Shown here piece by piece: positions 1 to 7,456 of a DNA stretch of 20,339 nt. Under the pieces are notes generated by a model. That model searched no databases. It was not told the DNA's origin and was given only the letters and a program-made list of their open reading frames with translations. The position numbers and the translations under genes were made by a program. How positions within the stretch are numbered: the stretch's first letter is position 1; each line of letters begins with the position of its first letter. Source of the DNA: Anaerolineales bacterium UBA5195 (GTDB lineage Bacteria > Chloroflexota > Anaerolineae > Anaerolineales > Villigracilaceae); contig DHVZ01000058.1 of NCBI GenBank assembly GCA_002412925.1, positions 1-20,339 of the forward strand, in the 5' to 3' direction.

Positions 1-236
1 AACCGGCCCTGGTCCTGGCCGACGAGCCGACCGGCAGCCTGGATATCGAGACCGGCATCGACGTGCTCGAAGTGATGCACAATCTCAACCGCGAAACCGG
101 CCAGACCATCGTGCTCGTCACGCACAACGCCGCCATCGCCCAAATCGCCGACCGGGTCGTGCATGTCAGCAACGGCGCGGTCCAGCGCGTCGAGACCAAT
201 CCCAACCCCATCGCGCCGCGCGCGCTGGCCTGGTGA
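1..236 (+). CDS. ABC transporter ATP-binding protein, C-terminal part (5' truncated by window edge)
   Basis: Reading from base 3, the last 77 codons of an ABC ATPase are visible, ending in TGA at 234-236. The fragment begins with a Walker B and D-loop (LVLADEPTGSLD) and carries the switch histidine in LVTHN. The ADEPTGSLD form is typical of the MacB/LolD/FtsE-like ATPases that partner FtsX-type permeases. The next gene, 3 bases downstream, encodes such a permease, so the two form one operon and probably one transporter. The Walker A, Q-loop and signature lie upstream of the window. Substrate unknown; export or membrane remodelling rather than import is inferred from the family. Confidence 0.93.
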   Translation, partial: PALVLADEPTGSLDIETGIDVLEVMHNLNRETGQTIVLVTHNAAIAQIADRVVHVSNGAVQRVETNPNPIAPRALAW

Positions 237-239
237 CCC

Positions 240-2618
240 ATGCTGACAACCCTGCGCCGTAAAATTCTTGGCGATCTGAAAATGCACCGCGCGCGTTTCC
301 TGGCGGTCTGGGTCGTGGTCGTGATGGGCAGCGCCTTTTATGGCGCGTTTTACCCGGCCGGCCAAAGCGTGCTGGCCTCGGTCTATGGCATGTACGACAA
401 ACAGCAATATATGGATTTCCAGGCCCGCTTCGACCCGGCTTCCGATTCGATTGTCGAAAAGATTCGGGATATCGAGGGAGTGACCGCCGTCGAGGGGCGT
501 TTGGTGGTGGATAGCGGCATTCAACTCGACCCCGAGCGAAAATCGCTGACGACCCTGCGCCTGGTTACCGTACCCAATGACGGGCAGCTCACTGTCAACT
601 TCAACGACATCCCCAACGGGCGCGATATACAGTCCAACGATGAAATCCTGCTGCTCAAGCGTTTTGCCGACTATCACGGCCTGCGCCCCGGCGATAAGGT
701 CACGATTTGGATCAACGGTGAAAAGCACAAGTTCACGGTGGCCGGGCTGGCCTTCAACCCGGAATATCTGGTCTCCGGCAGCAGCCGCGAGTCGCCCTTC
801 CCGGCGCCCTCCGCCTTTGGGGTGGCGTGGGTGCGCTACGGGGCGCTGGCGGGCCTGCTCGGGGCCGATGGCCTGGTCAATGACGTGGTCATCAGCCTCG
901 GGGTGAAATCCGCAGACGATTCGAGCGCGCTGCGGGCCAGGGTCAAAGCCGACTTGCAGCAGGCGCTCCATCGCCAGGACAATCTCGAACTCCGTGAACG
1001 CGAGGAAACCGCCTCGGGCGGGGTCGTGCAGGCCAATATCAACGGCAACTTTCAGGTCATGGCCCTCTTTTCCGGCCTGTTCCTGCTGGTGACGCTTGTC
1101 GTGACCTTCATCCTGCTCGGGCAGTTTGTCGGCTCCGAGCGCCAGCGGATTGGCACCCTGCGCGCCCTGGGCGTTTCGCGTCCCGAGCTGGTTGCCCATT
1201 ACCTGACCTTTGGCCTGCTGATCGGCATTTCGGGCGGGCTGGTGGGCAGCGTGCTCGGTTATTTTGCCTCGTTTACCACCATGTACCCCTTCGTGGATGC
1301 GATCGCGGGCGGTTACCTGCCCGGTTTTGCCAACACCCCGCAGTTTCCCTTCATTTTGCTTGGTTTTGGGCTGGTGGTGGCCGGGACGACGCTGGCCGGG
1401 GCCTACCCCGCCTGGACAGAATCGGGCACGCCGCCGGGGATTGCCCTGCGCCCGCCCACGCCGCGCACGCCGAACGCGGTCAGCCGCCTGTCGTTGGGCT
1501 TTTTGCCGCTTTTCCTGCGCCAGACCGTGCGCAACATCCTGCGCTCGCCGGGGCGTTCGCTGGCCACTGCCCTGGGTGTGATGATGGGCACGGTCATGGT
1601 TTTTGCGGCGGTCGGGCTGGTCGATTCAATGGATTTCAGTTTCAGCGATTATTTTGGTTCGAATCACTATGACCTGCGCCTGATGCTCAGCCAGCCGGTT
1701 TCGGCCAACAGCCTCGAGCGGCGGGCCGAGAAGGCGGAAGGCGTCAGCTCGGCCCAGGCGGCGCTGTTTGGCCTGCTGACGGCACAAAGCGCCACGAAAA
1801 CCTTCGACACCCTGGCTTTTGTGCTCGATGAGAAAGACCCATACATCGCGCTGACCACGCTGGAGGGTGCGCCCGCTTTTTCGAGCGCCGAGGGCGTCTG
1901 GATCGGTCACAACCTGGCGCGGGTGCTCCAGACCGGGGTGGGCGACACGCTGACCCTGACGGTCGATGAGCAAACGGAACAGGCCCAAATCCTGGGCATC
2001 GTCTCGCAGACCTTTGGCAGTCCGGTTTTTGTGCCGCGCAGCCTGTTCAACAAGTGGATGCCGGGCGATGCCTCCCTCAGCAACGCGGCCCTGGTGCGCG
2101 CCGAGCCGGGCCGCATGGCCGATGCCCGCGAAGCCCTGGCAAAAATCCCTGGCGTGATTTCTGTCGAAGATTACCCGGCCTTCGTCCGGGATGTCAACAA
2201 TTACCTGGCTTTCTGGCGGATCAACTCGTGGGCCTTTGCCATCTTTGGCGCGCTGTTGACCCTGGCGGTCATCTTGAACACGGTCAGTGCCCGTTTGCAG
2301 GAGCAGCAGGCCGACCTGGCGATTATGCGCTCGCTGGGCATCACCCGCCGCGAAATCACCACCTCGGTCCTGACCGAGATTCTGATCCTGGCGGGGCTGG
2401 GGGTGGCGCTTGGCATCCCGCTCGGGCGCGAAGTCGGCTTCCAAATGGCGCACTCGGTCGATATGGATTTCTACGGGCTGGTGGCGATCTACCAACCGCT
2501 CTCCTATCCCCTGGCAATCATTGCCGTGCTGCTGATTGTGCTCCTGGCGACCATCCCCAGCCTGCGCTCGGCCTTCAAAGTCGATTTGGGGCAGGTCAGC
2601 AAGGGACAGTCGCTGTAG
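240..2618 (+). CDS. FtsX/MacB-type ABC transporter permease, duplicated FtsX domains (792 aa)
   Basis: Membrane subunit of a MacB-superfamily ABC transporter. An N-terminal cytoplasmic stretch (MLTTLRRKILGDLK) and TM1 (about residues 19-40) are followed by a large extracytoplasmic domain. A triple-helix FtsX core lies at about 270-395 with the coupling motif GTLRALGVSRPEL. A second copy begins with TM5 (about 437-462), has another extracytoplasmic domain, and ends with an FtsX core at about 660-785 containing DLAIMRSLGITRREI. The ATG lies 3 bases after the stop of the ATPase and has no evident Shine-Dalgarno, so translational coupling is likely. About 790 aa is normal for two-domain permeases of this family. 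No fusion protein gene follows on this strand; a terminator lies directly behind. Substrate unknown. Confidence 0.92.
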   Translation: MLTTLRRKILGDLKMHRARFLAVWVVVVMGSAFYGAFYPAGQSVLASVYGMYDKQQYMDFQARFDPASDSIVEKIRDIEGVTAVEGRLVVDSGIQLDPERKSLTTLRLVTVPNDGQLTVNFNDIPNGRDIQSNDEILLLKRFADYHGLRPGDKVTIWINGEKHKFTVAGLAFNPEYLVSGSSRESPFPAPSAFGVAWVRYGALAGLLGADGLVNDVVISLGVKSADDSSALRARVKADLQQALHRQDNLELREREETASGGVVQANINGNFQVMALFSGLFLLVTLVVTFILLGQFVGSERQRIGTLRALGVSRPELVAHYLTFGLLIGISGGLVGSVLGYFASFTTMYPFVDAIAGGYLPGFANTPQFPFILLGFGLVVAGTTLAGAYPAWTESGTPPGIALRPPTPRTPNAVSRLSLGFLPLFLRQTVRNILRSPGRSLATALGVMMGTVMVFAAVGLVDSMDFSFSDYFGSNHYDLRLMLSQPVSANSLERRAEKAEGVSSAQAALFGLLTAQSATKTFDTLAFVLDEKDPYIALTTLEGAPAFSSAEGVWIGHNLARVLQTGVGDTLTLTVDEQTEQAQILGIVSQTFGSPVFVPRSLFNKWMPGDASLSNAALVRAEPGRMADAREALAKIPGVISVEDYPAFVRDVNNYLAFWRINSWAFAIFGALLTLAVILNTVSARLQEQQADLAIMRSLGITRREITTSVLTEILILAGLGVALGIPLGREVGFQMAHSVDMDFYGLVAIYQPLSYPLAIIAVLLIVLLATIPSLRSAFKVDLGQVSKGQSL

Positions 2619-2630
2619 GTGCTGGTTTGC

Positions 2631-2668
2631 AAAAGACAAGGCTGACGAACAGGTCAGCCCTGTCTTTT
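2631..2668. terminator. Bidirectional intrinsic terminator between convergent operons
   Basis: Inverted repeat with arms AAAAGACAAGGCTGAC (2631-2646) and GTCAGCCCTGTCTTTT (2653-2668), loop GAACAG; 15 of 16 positions pair. The outer A/T pairs give a T-run on either strand, so it can serve both the + permease ending at 2618 and the - fusion-protein gene ending at 2689. Confidence 0.9.
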
Positions 2669-2688
2669 TACTGTAAACTCGTTTCTCT

Positions 2689-4005
2689 TTACTTTATCTC
2701 AATATTCACTGTTGCGGTCATGTTCCACAAGAAGCGGGGATCGGCTTCATCAAGCGTGACTGTGACTTTGTAGGTCATGTCGCCCAGGTATTCCTTGCCA
2801 ACCGGGTCGATGGCGGTGACTTTCCCGGAGAATTCCTCGCCAGGCAGCGCATCCAGCTTGACGGTGACGCCCTGCCCGAGGGCCACGCGGGCGATGTCGA
2901 GTTCAGCCAGGTCCTTGGTCTCAATCGTCCAGGTGGCGGTGTCGGCCAGAAAGGCGACCGCCCGGCCAGGAACGGCGGTTTCGCCAGCCGACAGGTCGAG
3001 GCTCAAAAGCGTCCCGCCAAAGGGGGTGCGCAGTTCGTAGAGTTCCATGGCGGCCTCAGCCTTGTCCAGGGCCGTTGCAGCCGCGGCGACCGTCTGCGCT
3101 TCGGAGCCGGTCTGCAGGACACGCACATAGTCCAGCGCGGTGTGGTAGCGCTCCCGGGCAATGCTGACCTGCGCGCGCGCCCTCAGGATGTCTTTGGCGC
3201 CATCGCTGGTCAGTTCATCGTCATAGTCCTCCTGCGCATCCTTCAGGTTCTCCTTGGCATCGTCGAAAAACTTCTGGGCTTCATCACGCAGATCCTTGTT
3301 GATCTTGTTGACCGTCGTCACCCAGCGCGCATCGAGTCCCTTGGACTTCAGGTATTCATCCCGCTGCAACAGGTACACCTGCCGGCGGGTCAACTCATCG
3401 ATATCCTTGCCTTTCGAGAGCCGGTCGTTCAGGTTTTTCGCCACCCGGTAAGCGGCCTGGGCCTTGGCCAGCTCAGTTTCGACCCGGATGAATTCAGCGC
3501 CAGTGGTTTGTACACGGCTGGCCAGCTTTTCCTGCGCCCTGGTCAGAGCCTCCCGGGCTTCATCTGCGGTGTCCTGGGCGGCGCCGATCTGTTCCTGCTG
3601 GTCGTAGTACCACAAGGGCAGGCTGAACTCGCCAGGCTGGGTCTTGTACCAATCCTGGGTGCGGTTGGATTTGTCCTCGGACAGCGCGGCGCTGTAGGTC
3701 TGGTCGTACTGGGCCTGGGCTGCGGCAAGCTCGGCCTGGACGGTTTTGATGCCGACCAGGCGGGCGAGCACCTCCCCGGCGGCGACTTTGTCTCCAGGCT
3801 GGGCGAGCACTTCGGCGACCACCCCGCCCTGGGCAAAGCCCAGCTCCACCGCGGGGGCAGGGAGCAGTTTCCCTTCGGCTGTGACGCTGCCAGAGGATGA
3901 TTCCGCAGCGGCAACAGGCTCAGCTGCCGGGGTGGGGGTGGCTGTCCCGGCGCAGGCGGTCAGCAGGAGGGCGAGCAAGAGGATGGTGAGGGTCAGTTTT
4001 TTCAT
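2689..4005 (-). CDS. Lipoprotein periplasmic adaptor / membrane-fusion protein (HlyD/MacA-like, 438 aa)
   Basis: Adaptor subunit that would link an ABC permease to the outside of the membrane. The signal peptide ends in a lipobox, LLTAC, so Cys18 is the likely lipidated residue; a Pro/Thr/Ala linker follows. A lipoyl-like half-motif is at about residues 43-87 (VELGFAQGGVVAEVLAQPGD). A long alpha-helical coiled-coil hairpin rich in Ala, Glu, Gln and Lys spans about 90-320. The second half of the lipoyl domain (LRTPFGGTLLSLDLSAGE) leads into a beta-barrel region to the C-terminus. The start is supported by GGAG six bases upstream. It is the last gene after the ATPase and FtsX-type permease on this strand, which completes a MacA-MacB-like or DevBCA-like set. 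No outer-membrane channel gene is present; Chloroflexi are usually considered monoderm, so export may end at the cell surface (inference). Confidence 0.88.
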   Translation of the reverse strand: MKKLTLTILLLALLLTACAGTATPTPAAEPVAAAESSSGSVTAEGKLLPAPAVELGFAQGGVVAEVLAQPGDKVAAGEVLARLVGIKTVQAELAAAQAQYDQTYSAALSEDKSNRTQDWYKTQPGEFSLPLWYYDQQEQIGAAQDTADEAREALTRAQEKLASRVQTTGAEFIRVETELAKAQAAYRVAKNLNDRLSKGKDIDELTRRQVYLLQRDEYLKSKGLDARWVTTVNKINKDLRDEAQKFFDDAKENLKDAQEDYDDELTSDGAKDILRARAQVSIARERYHTALDYVRVLQTGSEAQTVAAAATALDKAEAAMELYELRTPFGGTLLSLDLSAGETAVPGRAVAFLADTATWTIETKDLAELDIARVALGQGVTVKLDALPGEEFSGKVTAIDPVGKEYLGDMTYKVTVTLDEADPRFLWNMTATVNIEIK

Positions 4006-4020
4006 AGGAGGCTCCAGGTT

Positions 4021-4044
4021 ATTTGGTGATTTGTTGATTTGGCG
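4021..4044. repeat. Short tandem repeat, period 8, three copies
   Basis: ATTTGGTG, ATTTGTTG and ATTTGGCG occur head to tail in the spacer between the permease and fusion-protein genes. Low-complexity blocks of this GATTTGGT type are, from memory, common between genes in Anaerolineae; here it lies just upstream of the fusion-protein ribosome binding site. Confidence 0.7.
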
Positions 4045-4065
4045 ATCGCCGGGTTAGGCAATATC

Positions 4066-4126
4066 GAACCGCGAAGGCCGCAAGTGCGCGAAGTTTTTTA
4101 GGTTTTCTTGGCGTGCTTGACGGTTC
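4066..4126. repeat. Imperfect long inverted repeat in the ABC operon spacer
   Basis: The arms begin GAACCG (4066-4071) and end CGGTTC (4121-4126). Further pairing segments are CAAG/CTTG and CGC-AAG/CTT-GCG around a T-rich centre (TTTTTTAGGTTTT). The CGCGAAGG/CGCGAAG phrases resemble a dispersed intergenic repeat type I associate with Chloroflexi genomes. It lies between the permease stop and the adaptor start, so any RNA hairpin would form within the operon transcript. It may act as an RNA stabiliser or partial terminator, or be only a mobile or decayed repeat. Confidence 0.6.
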
Positions 4127-4133
4127 ATCGCTC

Positions 4134-6518
4134 TTATTCGTAGGCAAGTACCTCGGTCACGGTCAACCGCACCGCATTCAGCGCCGGGAACAGGCTGGCG
4201 ACAATCGAGATGACCAGGACCAGGCCTGCCCAGGCCAGGATTCCGCCGGGGGAATAGGAGGCAGGCATCGGGTAGTCCATGAAGGCCTCGCCAATGGTGC
4301 GGGCCAGTAAAACGCTGAGGGGCAGCGACAAGCCAATCGCAATAATCCAGCTCATCATCCCTATCAGCAGCCCTTCGATAATGACGATCTGGAAAACCGC
4401 TGCGCTCGAAGCCCCATAGGCGCGCATGACACCGATTTCGCGGGTGCGCTCGATGACGTTCAGGCTCATGGTTCCCATTAGCCCGAGGCCGCCAACGGTG
4501 GCGAGCAGGACGGTCATGACCATCAACAGGGCGACGATGATGGCGAAGGCGCCGTCGATTTCCTCGCGCTCCTCGGTGATCAGGAAGTTGGAGAGTACTT
4601 TGATGCCAGACCGGTCGTAGCGCTGTTCAACCCGGCTGGTCAGCAGGCGTTGGGCGTCCAGATCGTGCGGGGCGAGGGTCAGAATGATGGCGTTGGCGCG
4701 GTTGGGTTCGCGGACGTGGCGAGCATAGGCCGAGTAGTCCATGATGGTGAAGTAGCCGACGGTGGCATTGCCCATCATGTTCATCACGCCGACGATGGTG
4801 TAGGTTTGCTCGCGGCCTTCGATCTTGACCGACATGGGGCCACCCAGGCGCAAGGTTGGCTCGTTGGAGAGCAAGCCGGGGGTGACGATGATGGCGTTGG
4901 TGTCGCCGGGACGGAGAGCGCGGCCTTCGAGGATGGGCGGTTCGAGCAGTGGCGTCCCGGCGGGCGGGGCCATCAGGTAGAGGTTGTCGCTCTCGGTGCC
5001 GTCGAGGCGGACGTAGCGCCCAATGGTGAAGCCCCAGGCTTCGGCCTGCTCCACGCCCGGCACGGCTTTGGCTTCGTTCACCAGCCGCTCGGCAGGCAGG
5101 TGGCCGTCCACAATCAGCCAGGCGTCGTAGCGCCAGAAACCGAACATTTCATTGAGTGAAGCGTTGAGTGAACTTTGCAGGTTGACGATGGCCATGAAGA
5201 CCGCGCCCGCAAAGGTCAGGGTGACGAGCGAGAGTACCAACCGTCCGCGCTTGCGGAAGGGGTTGCGCAAGGCCAGCAGAGTGTCGCGGGTCAACCGGGG
5301 GAAGCGGTTCAGGATTTTGTCGAGCAGTGTTGCCCCACCCCAGACCTGATTGATGCCGTACTCACTCAATACTTTCGCCGGGGAGACATTGGTGCCGCTT
5401 AAAATGGCGGGTGCGGCGGCGATGAGAGGGACGAGCAATCCTACCCCAATCTGGAGAGGCAATGCCTCGAGCGTAAACTCCACTTTGGGCGGGTTAAAAT
5501 TAATCAGCTCGGCGACGAAGGCCGCCAGGGCATCGGCGGCGACCACGCTGAGGGGGATGGCAAGCAGGCAGGCCAGCAGCCCCAGGAAGAGCACCATCCC
5601 GAAATACAGGCCGATGATCTGCCAGGATTTTGCTCCGATGGCTTTCATGATGCCAATCTGTTTTTCCTGCTGGGCGATCAGCGCCGAGATGACGTTGATC
5701 ACCAGCAGGGCGCTCAGGAACATCGAGAGCGCCGCCACCAGCCCGAGCAGAATCAGCACCGTGTCGATGATGAAATTGAGCGGGTGCTCGCCGGGCTTGG
5801 GTAGGGTTTTCTGGTAAACGGGCAGTCCCTGGCCCTCGACCCGGTCGGCGGCTTTGTCTGTCACAGTGCGGATTTGGGCCGCTTGGCTGACCTTGACGTA
5901 GAGTTCGTTGTAGCCTTCGGATTCGCCCATCCAGCGCAGGGTATCCATGCTGATGTAGCCGTAAATCCAGCCTTCGATGACCGGCGGGATGCGGTACAAA
6001 TCGTGGGCGCGCCCGGTGATGGTCAGGTGAAATTGGCGTCCATCCGGGGTCTTGACCAGGATTTGGTCACCGATTTCAGCGCCAATGTAGGGCAGCGAGG
6101 CGCGTTCGAACAGCACCTGGCCCTTTTCAGGCGGCCACAGGCCATCTTGTTTTTGAACGAGGAACAACTGCTGATCGTCGAAATCGTTTAGGGCATACAG
6201 GGTCAGGTCGCGCCAGGTTTCACCTTTGCCATCGAGCGAGATGCGCAGCGCCAGGGCGCGGCGGCCTTCGGCGGCCTCTACCCCACGCAGATTGCGCAGG
6301 CCATCGACAAAAGCCTCGTCGAGCATGGGCTCGGTCTGGAGAATGGCATCGGCGGGGCGCAGGGCGGCGTACTGGGCGTTGAGCGAGGCGGTCAGGGCCT
6401 GCTGCGTGGCGGCAATCATCCCAATCGCAAAGACACCGACCGCGATGGAGAGAATCACCAGGATGGTGCGTGAGCGGTTGTTCCATAAGTCGCGGTAGAC
6501 TTTGATCCAGCGGGTCAT
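4134..6518 (-). CDS. FtsX/MacB-type ABC transporter permease, duplicated FtsX domains (794 aa)
   Basis: Two-domain FtsX permease. It starts MTRWIKVYRDLWNNRSRT, then TM1 (about 19-42, LVILSIAVGVFAIGMI), an extracytoplasmic domain, and a first three-helix FtsX core (about 255-390) with QEKQIGIMKAIGAKSWQI. A second TM1-like helix (about 432-455) and domain precede the terminal FtsX core (about 655-790) with ERTREIGVMRAYGASS. An in-frame ATG exists 26 codons upstream, but the 6518 start is preferred: AAAGGA sits 7 bases before it and the conserved N-terminus begins there. It is the middle gene of an ATPase, permease, adaptor set on the minus strand. It differs clearly from the + strand permease, so these are two separate systems rather than a fresh duplication. 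Substrate unknown. Confidence 0.92.
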   Translation of the reverse strand: MTRWIKVYRDLWNNRSRTILVILSIAVGVFAIGMIAATQQALTASLNAQYAALRPADAILQTEPMLDEAFVDGLRNLRGVEAAEGRRALALRISLDGKGETWRDLTLYALNDFDDQQLFLVQKQDGLWPPEKGQVLFERASLPYIGAEIGDQILVKTPDGRQFHLTITGRAHDLYRIPPVIEGWIYGYISMDTLRWMGESEGYNELYVKVSQAAQIRTVTDKAADRVEGQGLPVYQKTLPKPGEHPLNFIIDTVLILLGLVAALSMFLSALLVINVISALIAQQEKQIGIMKAIGAKSWQIIGLYFGMVLFLGLLACLLAIPLSVVAADALAAFVAELINFNPPKVEFTLEALPLQIGVGLLVPLIAAAPAILSGTNVSPAKVLSEYGINQVWGGATLLDKILNRFPRLTRDTLLALRNPFRKRGRLVLSLVTLTFAGAVFMAIVNLQSSLNASLNEMFGFWRYDAWLIVDGHLPAERLVNEAKAVPGVEQAEAWGFTIGRYVRLDGTESDNLYLMAPPAGTPLLEPPILEGRALRPGDTNAIIVTPGLLSNEPTLRLGGPMSVKIEGREQTYTIVGVMNMMGNATVGYFTIMDYSAYARHVREPNRANAIILTLAPHDLDAQRLLTSRVEQRYDRSGIKVLSNFLITEEREEIDGAFAIIVALLMVMTVLLATVGGLGLMGTMSLNVIERTREIGVMRAYGASSAAVFQIVIIEGLLIGMMSWIIAIGLSLPLSVLLARTIGEAFMDYPMPASYSPGGILAWAGLVLVISIVASLFPALNAVRLTVTEVLAYE

Positions 6519-6572
6519 GGGGGAGTCCTTTCTACTAGAAAAGCCGAGGGTCGAGTAGCCGATGATTTCCGG

Positions 6573-6627
6573 CGTACACTTGCACCTGTGCTGCAAGTGC
6601 AGGTGTACGGGCGGAAAAGCACCGCCC
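6573..6627. repeat. Two adjacent hairpins (REP/MITE-like) between ATPase and permease genes
   Basis: The first stem has 16-base arms, CGTACACTTGCACCTG (6573-6588) and CAAGTGCAGGTGTACG (6594-6609), with loop TGCTG and two imperfect positions. The second stem is GGGCGG (6609-6614) with CCGCCC (6622-6627) and loop AAAAGCA. They fill about half of the 112-base spacer. There is no U-tract, so termination is not obvious; RNA processing, stoichiometry control or an inserted palindromic repeat are possible. Confidence 0.75.
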
Positions 6628-6630
6628 TAC

Positions 6631-7329
6631 TCAACCAGCTTTTCCATTCCCATTCACATCATTGACGATACTGCCGTCCGCAATGTGGAGTTGTCTCCCG
6701 GCGCGGCGGGCCAGATCGGGATCGTGGGTGACCATCAGGATGGTTTTGCCCAGGCTGGTGAGACGCTCGAACAGGGCAAAGACGGCGGATGCGGTTTTCG
6801 AGTCGAGGTTGCCGGTCGGCTCATCCGCGGCCAGGATGGGCGGATCGGTGGCCAGGGCGCGGGCAATCGCCACGCGCTGCTGCTGCCCACCGGAGAGTTT
6901 GGCCGGGAGCTTGTTGGCGTGCCCATCGATTTCCATCAGCGCCAGCAGTTCCAGGGCGCGGGCGCGGCGCTCGTTGAAAGGCGGTGTAGAGCAGAAATCC
7001 ATCGGCAGCATGACGTTTTCGAGGGCTGTCAGGGTGGGCAAAAGCTGGAAAAACTGAAAGACCACGCCGATGGTGCGTCCGCGCCAGGCGGCAAGCTGGT
7101 TCTCGCCCAATTTTTCCACGGCTGCGCCACCGACCAGGATTTCTCCGCTGGTGGGGCGGTCGAGGCCGGTGATCATGTTGATCAGGGTGGTTTTGCCGCT
7201 GCCCGATTTGCCGACAATGGCGACGAATTCACCGGCTTCAACGTGCAGGTCGATGCCTTTCAAAGCATCGAACAGCCCGGCGTCGGTCTGGTAGGATTTG
7301 GTAACAACGTTCAGGTCGATTAAGTGCAT
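6631..7329 (-). CDS. ABC transporter ATP-binding protein, MacB/LolD-like (232 aa)
   Basis: Complete ATPase of the family that energises FtsX-type permeases. Walker A is GKSGSGKTT (about 40-48), Q-loop glutamine in FQFFQLLPTL (about 92), signature LSGGQQQRVAIARAL (from 145), Walker B and D-loop ILAADEPTGNLDSKT (165-179), and switch His in MVTHD (202). All catalytic residues are present. The open frame extends upstream to 7542, but that part overlaps the regulator gene and is not conserved-looking. The ATG at 7329 has AAAGGA six bases before it and starts MHLIDLNVVTKSYQ, a normal N-terminus. It is the first gene of the MacB-like minus-strand operon, directly downstream of the LAL regulator, which suggests regulation by that protein or co-transcription with it. 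Confidence 0.95.
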   Translation of the reverse strand: MHLIDLNVVTKSYQTDAGLFDALKGIDLHVEAGEFVAIVGKSGSGKTTLINMITGLDRPTSGEILVGGAAVEKLGENQLAAWRGRTIGVVFQFFQLLPTLTALENVMLPMDFCSTPPFNERRARALELLALMEIDGHANKLPAKLSGGQQQRVAIARALATDPPILAADEPTGNLDSKTASAVFALFERLTSLGKTILMVTHDPDLARRAGRQLHIADGSIVNDVNGNGKAG

Positions 7330-7369
7330 GGGGTATCCTTTCGGCGGGGAAGTTCGTAATTCGGAAAAG

Positions 7370-7422
7370 CAAACTCCCCGGATGTATCTTTTCTCTAAAG
7401 ATACTCTCCGGGGAGAAGTTTG
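7370..7422 (-). terminator. Large hairpin between LAL regulator and ABC operon (terminator or leader structure)
   Basis: Three stacked stems: GTATCTTT (7384-7391) with AAAGATAC (7397-7404), loop of 5; CTCCCCGGA (7374-7382) with TCCGGGGAG (7407-7415); and CAAA with TTTG at the base after a 3-base bulge. About 21 pairs in total. On the minus strand it is followed by CTTTTCC, a short U-run, so it could terminate the regulator transcript. It also lies only 41 bases before the ATPase start, so it could be an attenuator or 5' stability element if transcription enters from upstream. Confidence 0.7.
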
Positions 7423-7431
7423 TCGGCGCTC

Positions 7432-7452
7432 GAAAGGAGTAGGAAAGGAGTA
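7432..7452. repeat. Tandem 10-bp direct repeat, 11-bp period, at the 3' end of the LAL gene
   Basis: GAAAGGAGTA occurs at 7432-7441 and again at 7443-7452, one helical turn apart, overlapping the last codon region of the regulator and preceding the ABC operon on the minus strand. The spacing suits a protein-binding site for an activator. On the minus strand each copy reads TCCTTTC, complementary to the GAAAGGA ribosome-binding region of the ATPase (7336-7342). Confidence 0.6.
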
Positions 7453-7456
7453 TTTT

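Noticed and set aside
1626..2639. 337-codon minus-strand open frame opposite the + permease
   Set aside because: It lies antisense to a clear FtsX-type permease; the translation is Gln/Arg/Asp-rich without domain features, as expected from GC-rich antisense frames.
2054..2773. 239-codon + frame overlapping the end of the permease, possible frameshifted extension
   Set aside because: The permease frame ends with a normal FtsX core and a terminator follows; the overlapping frame is a shifted shadow.
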